Assembly (NCBI GenBank): GCA_039707655.1
Contig: CM077672.1
Coordinates: forward strand, 454,934,390 to 454,998,389
DNA from: Elymus sibiricus
Lineage: Eukaryota > Streptophyta > Magnoliopsida > Poales > Poaceae
Direction: 5' to 3'
Length of the DNA: 64,000 nt
Made by a program: the position numbers and the translations under genes. Under the pieces are notes generated by a model. It did no database searches. It saw only the letters and a program-made list of their open reading frames with translations, and was not told the DNA's origin. Below, one piece after another: positions 36,201 to 45,403 of this stretch (within the stretch, counting starts at the first letter, position 1; the number at the start of each line of letters is the position of its first letter).

Positions 36201-37067
36201 ATGCATTTAGTGTACTTATGACATGGTTTGTCTTATTTCAGGTTTGAACGTGAGTTGATGAACATTTCTCTTGCTGGGATCGAAGTCATCTTTTCAAGCA
36301 CTGACCTACATGTGAGAGTTGAAGATGACTTATATTATTTCATGCTCGAGTGGGCCCGTGCGCGATACCTAGAATTGGAGGAAAGGCGCAACATCTTGAG
36401 TTGTCGTTTACTTCCGCTGATACGCTTCAGTCATTTGACATGTACGACGCTTCAGGAGATCCTAGCATGCACTGATAATTATATAGACCATGAGCAAGTA
36501 AATAAACATATTGCTGAGGCACTTCTACACAAAGCTTACCCAAAACAGATGGAAGGTGCTCTTGCAGCAGACGTAACGCAATTTGCTGAGCGAGCTTACG
36601 AGTACAAACCTGTGAAATTGGTTGCTTTTGATCGACCCTGCCCACATGTTATAGTATACTTGGATCTAACACGCCAGGAGTGCTCCCGACTCTTCCCATC
36701 TGAAAATATATGCTCGCAATTCTTCCGGCTTGCGGGGCGGGAGTTCCTTCTCATGGCAAGCTGTGATATGGATGGGCAGAGTCAGTCGTACAGCTTTGGC
36801 CTCTGCTTAGGAGTCAAGAGTGTGAAGGGCTCAACATGCTTGACCGTAGATTATGAGTTTGCTGCAAGAACAAGATCGTCGGGAAATTTTGTCAGCAAGT
36901 TGAAGGAAAAAGCTACCACCACCAGTGATTGGATGGCGGCGGAGCGTGAAGATCTTTTTGGTGTTCCATGGTCAACGTTCATTGCCGATGACAATCTCTT
37001 CATCGACGGCGTTCTGCATCTGAGAGCTGATTTGGCTGTGCCGCAGCAGTCTGAATTACATCACTGA
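33280..37067 (+). CDS. BTB/POZ-BACK protein, POB1-like, copy 2
   Basis: Tandem duplicate of the upstream BTB gene. Exons: 33280-33469, 35100 or earlier to 35183, 35254-35317, 35844-36123 and 36242-37067. Domains and order match copy 1: [64 protein letters not shown] ([19 protein letters not shown]) and the C-terminal domain ending [19 protein letters not shown]. The acceptor that works in copy 1 (here 35030) is out of frame because of a small indel before the BTB exon. Either another acceptor is used or translation starts at Met 35100, giving 417 residues without the first exon. Expected role: CUL3 adaptor. A 12.4 kb CACTA element starts ten bases after the stop codon, so the native 3' UTR is displaced. 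Confidence 0.8.
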
Positions 37068-37095
37068 TGATGTGTAACACTAGTAGAAAACAGGG

Positions 37096-37331
37096 CTTTG
37101 ATCCCAGCCCGATCTACATAATAGTCCCGGTTGCATGTCGGGGCTAGGCAGGCATCAGTCCCGGTTCAAAAGGGACCTTTAGTCCCGGTTCCAGACATGA
37201 ACCGGGACTAAAGGGCCTCGCTCCTGGCGCGGCCCCTTTAGTCCTGGTTGGTGGCTGGAACCGGGACTAAAGGTTGGTCTTTAGTCCCGGTTTTAGACAC
37301 AAACCGGGGCTAAAGTTTTGTCTATATATAT
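37096..37331 (+). promoter_or_regulatory. TNP2-side subterminal repeats and TATA box, element B
   Basis: Repeats of tttagtcccggtt and its complement at about 37120-37315 are followed directly by tctatatatatcc (37321-37332). The layout equals that of element A in mirror image. A 22-base poly(C) tract follows at 37336-37357. The sequence from there to 37903 is the untranslated leader. Confidence 0.7.
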
Positions 37332-37903
37332 CCAACCCCCCCCCCCCCCCCCCCCCCATCTCCTCTGTTTTTTGGCTTGGCCGTGGAAGGGTGGAAGGTT
37401 TGTGCTACTCTGTTCTCACCTCCTATGCACATGAGGTGGAGCCACACTTAAGCTTTCTCCTCTCCAAGCTCGACCTCCAAGCTACATTTTCCCCAAGATC
37501 TGTCTAGGTTTGGTGGTGCACCAACTACACAAGTGTTCTAAAAGGTTAGCAACTTCATCGTTTCATCTCTCACTGCTAGTTTAGCTCATTTCAAATGCTG
37601 TAGAAGTAGAGTGGTTTGTGGGTTTTAGTGGAGGAGTGTATGTGGGAGTTCTTTTGATTTAGATGCACAATTTGAGCTGAAATTAACTTCTTAGAGTCTG
37701 CACATGTGTAGGGTGCCGTCCCCGTCCCCGTCCCCGTCCTCACCGCCATCGATCGCCCGCGCCGATCTCGTCGCCGGCACCACCGTGGTGAGCCTCTTGT
37801 TCTTATCTTCTTTTTAAAAGAAAAAAAATTCTTACTTGTATGATTTAGATAGATACTTGTCTAATTTTCTTACTTTTATTATTGTTTGTTATTATATAGT
37901 GCC

Positions 37904-38347
37904 ATGACTTTGGTATCCGCCCCTGTCGGCCCTCGTCCTGTCTATGATTCGGATGTGGTATATTATCTTTTATTACTATTTGTTTCATTTAGTGTTTATG
38001 ACAATTATGCCGACCAACGTGACATAGATGTTTTTATCTAGGAGGTATGTGAACCGGAAATTCCAACCGACCCTCTTGTCGAGAGGTTAAATTTAGTTGA
38101 AAAAGAAAACAATTACTTGAAGAAAAAATTGAAAAGAATTGAGGAGGAGAAGATGGAATTGGAGTTGCATGTTGCCGATGTCGTCGATGATCACAAGATC
38201 AAGATGGATGCAATGCGCTTGAAGATTAGAAAGATTAGAAAATATGCCATTCATAATGAGGCTTGGTATCATTATGCCGTTGGATCAATTGTTACCTTAG
38301 TTGCGATTATGATCGCATTTGTTGTTGCATTTAAATGTTTTTCATAG
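37904..38347 (+). CDS. Small coiled-coil plus membrane-segment CACTA ORF, element B
   Basis: Two exons, 37904-37957 and 38042-38347, joined in phase, encode 119 residues. Exon 1 is MTLVSAPVGPRPVYDSDV. Exon 2 starts EVCEPEIPTDPLVERLNLVE, forms a charged coiled coil (LKRIEEEKMELELHVADVVD, MRLKIRKIRKYAI) and ends in a hydrophobic segment (VGSIVTLVAIMIAFVVAF) with the tail KCFS. The donor is gtatat, the acceptor ctag. It sits about 220 bp upstream of TNP2. The pattern suggests a tail-anchored membrane protein, unexpected for a transposon. No known domain is recognised. Confidence 0.72.
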
Positions 38348-38567
38348 TTTCAATGTATGTTTTAATTAGATGCTCTAGAGAGCTATATGTTGTTCTATGA
38401 GAACTATATATGTATGAACTTTATGTATTTATTTTTTCAGTAATAACATTTGATCACTACTGTACTTTGGTTTTAATGTGATGATGAACTTGTATTAATT
38501 TGGTCACTTCTCTATTCATGATGTTCTGTAATGGTTTTTGATACACTTAATTATATAATGCACGCAG

Positions 38568-41500
38568 ATGAACCGGCAATGGATGTACGGTGACCGACGC
38601 ACCTCCGAGTACATTGATGGCATGCATAATTTTCTCGAAGTGGCTGAGGCAAACAAGCAGAATGATTTTATGTATTGTCCATGTACTGTCTGTGGGAATA
38701 CGAAGTCTCACTCTGACTCGAGAACCCTTCACATCCACCTGATTGAGAAGGGTTTCATGCCACACTATAATGTTTGGACCAAGCACGGAGAAAGAGGGGT
38801 TATGATGGAAGACAACGAAGAAGAAGAGGATGATGACAACTATCCCCCTGAATACGGTGATACTGCAACGGGGGAAGCTGAAGATCAAGAGGCACCAGAC
38901 GATGTGCCCGATGATGATCTTCGTCGGGTCATTGTTGATGCACAGAGAGGATGCGAAAGTGAAAGGGAGAAGTTGAAGTTCGAGCGCATGTTAGAGGATC
39001 ATAAAAAAGGGTTGTACCCAAATTGCGAAGATGACAACACAAAGCTCGGTACCACACTGGAATTGCTGCAATGGAAGGCAGACAATGGTGTATCTGACAA
39101 GGGATTTGGCACGCTACTGAAAATAATGAAGAAGAAGCTTCCAAAGGATAACGAATTGCCCGCAGTACGTACGAAGCAAAGAAGGTTCTCTGCCCTCTAG
39201 GATTGGAGGTGTAGAAGATACATGCATGCCCTAATGACTGCATCCTCTACCGCGGTGAGTACGAGGATTTGAACGCATGCCCGGTATGCGATGCATTGCG
39301 GTATAAGATCAGACGAGATGACCCTGGTGATGTTGAGGGCGAGCGCCCCAGGAAGAGGGTTCCTGCCAAGGTGATGTGGTATGCTCCTATAATACAACGG
39401 CTGAAACGTCTGTTCAGAAACAAAGAGCATGCCAAGTTGATGCGATGGCACAAGGAAGACCGTAAGAAAGACGGGAAGTTGAGAGCACCCGCTGACGGGT
39501 CGTAGTGGAGAAAAATCGAAAGAAGGTGGGGAGACTTTGCAGGTGACGCAAGGAACGTATGGTTTGGTTTAAGTGCAGATGGCATTAATCCTTTTGGGGA
39601 GCAGAGCGGCAATCATAGCACCTGGCCCGTGACTCTATGTATCTATAACCTTCCTCCTTGGTTGTGCATGAAGCGGAAGTTCATTATGATGCCAGTGCTC
39701 ATCCAAGGCCCTAAGCAACCCGGCAACGACATTGATGTGTACCTAAGGCCATTAGTTGAAGAACTTTTACAGCTGTGGAATGGAAAAGGTGTACGTGTGT
39801 GGGATGAGCACAAACAGGAGGAATTTGACCTACATGCGTTGCTGTTTGTAACCATCAATGATTGGCCTGCTCTTAGTAACCTTTCAGGACAGACAAACAA
39901 GGAATACCACGCATGCACGCACTGTTTAGATGATACCGAAAGTATATATTTGGACAAATGCAGGAAGAATGTGTACCTGGGACATCGTCGATTTCTTTCG
40001 ACCAACCAATTTTAAGAAAGAAAGGCAAGCATTTCAAAGGTGAGGCAGATCACCGGAAGAAGCCCGCCCTCCGTACTGGTGATCACATACTTGATATGGT
40101 CAAGGATTTACAAGTAATCTTTGGAAAGGGTCCTGGCGAACAATCTGTTCCGAATGACGCCGAGGGACGCGCACCCATGTGGAAGAAGAAATCTATATTT
40201 TGGGACCTACCCTATTGGAAAGACCTAGAGGTCCGCTCTGCAATCGACGTGATGCACGTGACGAAGAATCTTTGCGTGAACCTGCTAGGCTTCTTGGGCG
40301 TGTATGGGAAGACAAAAGATACACCGGAGGCACGGGAGGACCAGCAACGTGTGCATGAAAAAGACGGCATGCATCCAAAGCAGTATGAAGGTCCTGCCAG
40401 CTACGCTCTTACCAAAGAAGAGAAGGAAATCTTCTTTGAATGCCTGCTCAGTATGAAGGTCCCGTCTGGCTTCTCGTCGAATATAAAGGGAATAATAAAT
40501 ATGGCAGAGAAAAAGTTCTAGAACCTAAAGTCTCATGACTGCCACGTGATTATGACGCAACTGCTTCCGGTTGCATTGAGGGGGCTTCTACCGGAAAACG
40601 TTCGATTAGCCATTGTGAAGCTATGTGCATTCCTCAATGCAATCTCTCAGAAGGTAATCGATCCAGAAATCTTACCAAGGTTAAAGAATGATTTGGTGCA
40701 ATGTCTTGTCAGTTTTGAGCTGGTGTTCCCACCATCCTTCTTCAATATCATGACGCACGTCCTAGTTCATCTAGTCGACGAGATTGCCATTCTGGGTCCT
40801 GTTTTTCTACACAATATGTTTCCCTTTGAGAGGTTCATGGGAGTCTTAAAGAAATATGTTCGTAACCGTGCTAGGCCAGAAGGAAGCATCTCCATGGGCC
40901 GGCAAACAGAAGAGGTCATTGGGTTTTGTGTTGACTTCATTCCTAACCTTAAGCCGATTGGTCTCCCTCAATCGCGGTATGAGGGGAGACTGACTGGAAA
41001 AGGCACGCTATGAGCGGATTCAATAATATGTAGGGACGGGCATTCTTGGGCTCAAGCACACTACACAGTTCTACAGAATTCTACCTTGGTGACCCCGTAT
41101 GTCAATGAACACAAGAATATTCTGCGCTCCAAACACCCGGAGCAGTGTGACGACTGGATTACATGTGAACACATCAGGACTTTCGGCAGTTGGTTGCAAA
41201 CACATCTCATGGGTGACAACATTGTTGGAGATGAGCTGTACTCGTTGGCCAGGACACCATCTTCGACTGTATTGACTTACCAAGGGTACGAGATAAATGG
41301 GAATACATTTTACACGATCGCCCAAGATCAAAAGAGCACCAACCAAAACAGTGGTGTCCGCTTTGATGCAGCAACCAACAGGGGAAAGGACACATATTAT
41401 GGTTACATAGTGGACATATGGGAACTTGACTATGGACATGATTTTAAGGTCCCTTTGTTTCGGTGCAAATGGGTCAATCGGTCAGGAGGCGGGGTACAGG

Positions 41501-41862
41501 TAGACCCACAGTACGGAATGACAACAGTGGATCTGAACAATCTTGGGTACACAGACGAACCATTCGTCCTAGCCAATGATGTGGCGCAGGTTTTCTATGT
41601 GAAGGACATGTCTACCAAACCGAGAAAAAGAAAAGATAAGGAAGCGAATACATCATACGATGAGCCAAAGCGCAACATAGTTCTTTCAGGGAAATGAAAC
41701 ATCGTGGGAGTGGAGGACAAGACAGACATGTCTGCAGATTATGAAAAGTTTCATGAAATTCCTCCCTTCAAAGTGAAGGCTGACCCAAGCATCCTGTTAA
41801 ACAATGAAGATTATCCATGGTTACGGCGCAATAAGCAAGGGACACACGCGAAGAAAAAGTGA
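38568..41862 (+). pseudogene. tnp2: TNP2-type CACTA transposase, element B, broken
   Basis: Frames in order: 38568-39200 (transposase-associated domain from MNRQWMYGDRRTSEYIDGMH, acidic linker, then a frameshift near 39165), about 39200-39505 (ends in a stop after DGS), about 39506-40015 (LCIYNLPPWLCMKRKFIMM, CTHCLDD; frameshift near 40000), 39958-40521 (stop after AEKKF), 40522-41013 (DUF4218-type region; stop after GKGTL) and 41014-41697 (DUF4216-type region; stop after LSGK), with the final part to 41862. The full protein would be the DDE-type transposase acting on the TIRs; this copy cannot make it. Confidence 0.9.
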
Positions 41863-42716
41863 AGACTTTCTCTCCACACCTATTTTGATGATGGCTTTGA
41901 TCTAGAATATCACTGCAGTTACATGTCAACAAATGAAATCCATTTTGTAATAGATGAGTTTTCGTCCGAAACCCTGATACTTCGAAAGAGATTGTCCAAT
42001 TTGTACACGAAGTGCATCCAGTTTTTGCCGTAACCCTCTCAACTTTTTAGCACTTGCTATGTGGGTGAAATTATGATACCATGCCAAGTTTCAACCTGTT
42101 CAGACTTCATTTGTAGTGCTTTTCAATTTCAGGGTCATTTAGCTCAAAAGGCATCATTAAATGCATGAAAAATAGCAAATTGAATATAATGATAAAACAC
42201 ACTAATATTAAACAGCAGGAAAAAGAATCACTCAAAAATCTATTTTTAAAGTAAAGTAATTCACAAACTAGTGATTCACACAAATTTCAAATAATTCAAA
42301 TTTAAACTATTGAAATTTGAAAACTACTGGCACTAACAGAAAGTTTAGAATTTTTGTGACCTAAAACAAAAAAGATTCACTCAAAAACTCTAATAAAGCA
42401 AAAAACAACTCAGAAACAAAAGAAAATAAATAAAGCACAAAACAAAAAAAAATGGAAAATAAATAAATAAAAAAAAAGCCCCCCCTACTGGGCCGACACG
42501 GCCTGCATACGACTAGAAACCAAACAACTAGTTGGGCCAGGATGCAGGCCCGCACGGTCCAGTAGGGATCACAGGGCAGGACATGTTTGATAGGCCCAAT
42601 AGGCCTGCTAAAGAGAGGAGCTCGAAGCAGTTGCCGCGGCGGGGCTTATAAACTGGTGTTCGCACCTCTTGCCAAGCGAGGTGGGACTAAACTTGTCCTG
42701 CACCGCGCCACCAGAC
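41863..42716. other. TNP2 3' flank and spacer, element B
   Basis: AT-rich sequence. The part around 42020-42350 has a clear counterpart in element C (about 61090-61660), so it is ancestral element sequence. No coding potential is seen. Confidence 0.55.
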
Positions 42717-42879
42717 ATTTAGTCCCGGTTGGTGGATCCAACCGGGACTGGACTAAAGCTCCTTTTCAGTAGCCGAAAGGGCGGGAAGCAAAGGGCTTTA
42801 GTCCCGGTTGGTGGCTCCAACCGGGACTAAAGGGTGGCCTTTAGTCCCGGTTGGTGGCACCAACCGGGACTAAAGGGGC
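42717..42879. repeat. Internal block of subterminal-type repeats, element B
   Basis: At least three inverted pairs of the tttagtcccggttggtgg motif. The last pair (42839-42877) is a near-perfect palindrome around ggtggcacc. It lies directly before a TATA box. Confidence 0.88.
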
Positions 42880-42882
42880 TAG

Positions 42883-42889
42883 TATATAA
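42883..42889 (+). promoter_or_regulatory. TATA box of the internal promoter, element B
   Basis: The sequence ctagtatataagcac follows six bases after the repeat block. It is well placed to drive a transcript through the SNF2 inverted repeat, the 133-residue ORF and the TNPA-like/Ulp1 gene. Confidence 0.7.
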
Positions 42890-42949
42890 GCACGACTTAG
42901 AAAATTTTCTTCTTCCTCCCCAATCTTCTTTCTCTCTCGCTCCTCTGCC

Positions 42950-43646
42950 CCGACGCCGAACCACCGCACGCCGCCGCCAGGCTGCCGCGACGCCCTGGCC
43001 CGAGCCGTCCCCTAGCCCGCTGACCGTCGCCGGACCTCCTCGCCGTCCTCCCCGAGCATCGCCGCCCCCGAGCCCGCTCCTCGTCGCCGCGCGCCCCCGA
43101 TCGAGCCCTCCTCGTCGTCGTCGCCCCACGGTAGCACCCCCCTCCTCCCCCTCTTCTCCAAATGGATGGATGGATGGATTCATGGATGGATGGATGGATT
43201 CATGGCAGGAACCCTAGTTCATCACTTTGTTTGAAATTTTGTATGGATGAATAAATTGTGTGGATATGTGTTGATGAATGTATGGCAGAAATTAATAGAG
43301 GTGTGTTGATGAATGTATGGATAGATTGTATGGATATGTTGTAGTTAGACAGGGGCCAAATCATCTAAATCTTGCTAATTTTGTTTGAGAAATGGAGGAT
43401 TAGGAGCACATATTGTTGCTAAGTGTAGTATGGTTAATATGGTTCATTTTTTGAGTTGTGTATTCATCTTGTGTATAAATCTTGTATTTTTCTAAGTGTA
43501 GTATGGTTAAATGAAAATTGCATGAAAAAGCACGTTAATTTTGCTAAGTGTAGTTTAGATGAATTTAGTAGAAATAGATTAAAAAAAAATTGTTTGGCTT
43601 TGCCCCGACGATCGCCGGGCGAGTCCCCGACGATCGCCGGACGAGT
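42950..43646. other. Leader of the second transcription unit, element B
   Basis: GC-rich start (42950-43140), then atggatggatgg tracts and AT-rich sequence resembling the leaders of A and C. At 43604-43645 a 21 bp unit (ccccgacgatcgccgg...) is repeated twice just before the hairpin. Confidence 0.5.
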
Positions 43647-44266
43647 CTCCATCACTGCAGGGACCCTCTTCTGGCTAGGAACAAGATTCAGAATCACAAC
43701 TGATTCTCTTAGTTCTTTAAGGGATTTATCAAGAATATGCCCCCATTATGGATGTGCACAAGTTGATCCAATTTTTTTCTGATCTCATCTACCCTTCTAT
43801 ATGTCACGTTGTCTAGTGTCAAAGGGTTGAAGAAATACATGGCTTCATCATTAGCCGGAAGTAACAGGCGCATGATGGTACGAAGCTCTTCAAAGTTGTT
43901 TTGGAACGGAGTCCCGGATAGGATAATTAGCTTTTTGGTACGAAGTTCAGCAAATGCCTTCCGAAGTTGCCGAACTTCGTACCAAAAGGCTAATCATCCT
44001 ATCCGGGAATCCGTTCCAAAACAACTTTGAAGAGCTTCGTACCATCATGCGCCTGTTACTTCCGGCTAATGATGAAGCCATGTATTTCTTGAATCCTTTG
44101 ACACTAGACAATGTGACATATAAAATGGTAGATCAGGAAAAAAATGGACCATTTTCTGCACATCCAGAATGGCGCCATTTTGTTAAATCCTTTAAAGGTT
44201 AAGAGAATCTGTTATGATTCTGAATCCTGTTACTAGCCAGAAGAGGATCCTTCCAGTGATGGAGAA
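43647..44266. repeat. Inverted repeat of a captured SNF2-helicase fragment (potential hairpin RNA)
   Basis: The left arm 43647-43948 is the complement of the right arm 43972-44266, with a 23-base spacer. The inner 150 bp differ at about six positions, with an 81 bp perfect match (43830-43910 against 44010-44090); the outer parts are more diverged. The right arm reads in sense ELRTKRLIILSGNPFQNNFE and LDNVTYKMVDQ. The left arm, on the minus strand, reads ILSGTPFQNNFEELRTIM, VDEIRKKLDQLVHIHNGG and SVVILNLVPSQKR. LSGTPFQNN is an SNF2 helicase motif, and the context resembles plant CLASSY/DRD1-type remodellers. Transcription from 42883 would give a long hairpin. Confidence 0.88.
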
Positions 44267-44271
44267 ACATA

Positions 44272-44950
44272 GGGCAACAATTTAGATTCAGAATACAAGA
44301 TATCTCTTACGTATATAACTTTGCTAAGTGTAGATGCTAATTTTGCTAAGTGTAGAGATGGATAGATGCTAAGTGTATACGCTAATTTTGCTAAGTGTTT
44401 TTTTTTTCATAATTAAGCATTTGTTCTCGACGTCGACGATGCCTGGCATGCATCCTAGTCGTCGACTCGGCGGAGGAGGCCTGCTTGATCAGAGGGGCCA
44501 TGTCCGGGACTGGGCTCCGCCGGGCTGGGACTGGGAGGTGCTACCTTCCGGGGCGCACAGCTTGGTGAGGAGGCAGCCCGTCGTTGACCCGGAGCTTCTT
44601 TGGTGGCGGTCGCGTGGGCCAGTGACGGTGCGGAGGCTTGAGTCCCCCGCGGAGGTGGTACGTCATCGTGTCAGGGAGGAGGACGAGCACGTCCGTCGCT
44701 ACATGGTTGCGTTGGAGGCCAGGTTCAACAATACCTGGCAGGTTCTTCAGGGATCTCACTGGAGCTATGATCCTGTGATGGTTCCTTCTCTTTGGGTGTC
44801 CACCGCCCGCGCCGATACCCGCCGTTCGCTAGGGTTCTAGCTGTATTAGTGATGTTATATATATGATACTATTCGAGATGTATTAGTGATAATATTCGAC
44901 GATGTACGGACGCAAGAGATATCTTGTATTCTTAATCTAAATTTTTGCCC
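44272..44950. repeat. 40 bp inverted repeats flanking the 133-residue ORF
   Basis: 44272-44311 (gggcaacaatttagattcag...) is the near-complement of 44911-44950 (...ctaaatttttgccc). The pair encloses the small ORF at 44439-44840. Confidence 0.7.
44439..44840 (+). CDS. Small conserved CACTA ORF (RDWAPPGW protein), element B
   Basis: A 133-residue intact frame starting MPGMHPSRRLGG, with RDWAPPGWDWEVLPSGAHSL, DPELLWWRSRGP, EEDEHVRRYMVALEARFNNT and WSYDPVMVPSLWVSTA. Counterparts exist in A (frameshifted) and C (intact). It has its own stop (TAG) about 260 bp before the next ATG, so it is a separate cistron of the second transcription unit or a differently spliced product. The Trp- and Arg-rich composition suggests nucleic-acid or protein binding, but no known domain is recognised. 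Confidence 0.68.
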   Translation: MPGMHPSRRLGGGGLLDQRGHVRDWAPPGWDWEVLPSGAHSLVRRQPVVDPELLWWRSRGPVTVRRLESPAEVVRHRVREEDEHVRRYMVALEARFNNTWQVLQGSHWSYDPVMVPSLWVSTARADTRRSLGF

Positions 44951-45327
44951 CTATATATATATAACTTGTGAACTTTGCATGATGTTTGCCACTAATCCAT
45001 TGCTCATATGCATATGATTCCTTTTTCTGGTTAGGTCTATGTTTGCCACTATCCATCTCTCATGGTTTGTATTTTGCCATGTTGTAATATTTGCAGAAAC
45101 TATGGATCACAGAGACTTAGAAAAAGAAGAGGCGTTGGAGAATATAATCCGCGCCAGAGAAAATCCAATGGAGGAGGACACCTTGTCGTTTCTCAACGAC
45201 AACGATGGTGGAATGGAGGAGGAAGGAGATCATCACGGCTCCGATGATGGAAGAATGGAGGAGGAACAAGATCATGACGGCTCCGGTGATATGGAGAAGG
45301 GAGCCTTAACTAATGCAGAGTCCGGCG

Positions 45328-45330
<3 letters not shown>

Positions 45331-45400
<70 letters not shown>
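45331..45400. repeat. (TA)n microsatellite beginning at a splice donor
   Basis: Seventy bases of TA start with the T of the GT donor after exon 45102-45329. Element A has only gtatattaat at this site and element C has about 44 bases of TA. Confidence 0.95.

Positions 45401-45403
<3 letters not shown>

Noticed and set aside
42717..42879. Regularly repeated short motif that could suggest a CRISPR-like array
   Set aside because: Eukaryotic CACTA subterminal repeats in both orientations, without unique spacers of constant length.
44439..44840. Idea that the RDWAPPGW ORF is the first exon of the TNPA-like protein
   Set aside because: It ends in its own stop codon in B and C and no donor keeping the frame is obvious, so it is listed as a separate ORF, with alternative splicing left open.
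45331..45400. Frames encoding Ile-Tyr repeats across TA tracts (also 1986-2025 and 58616-58659)
   Set aside because: Translation of microsatellites inside introns.
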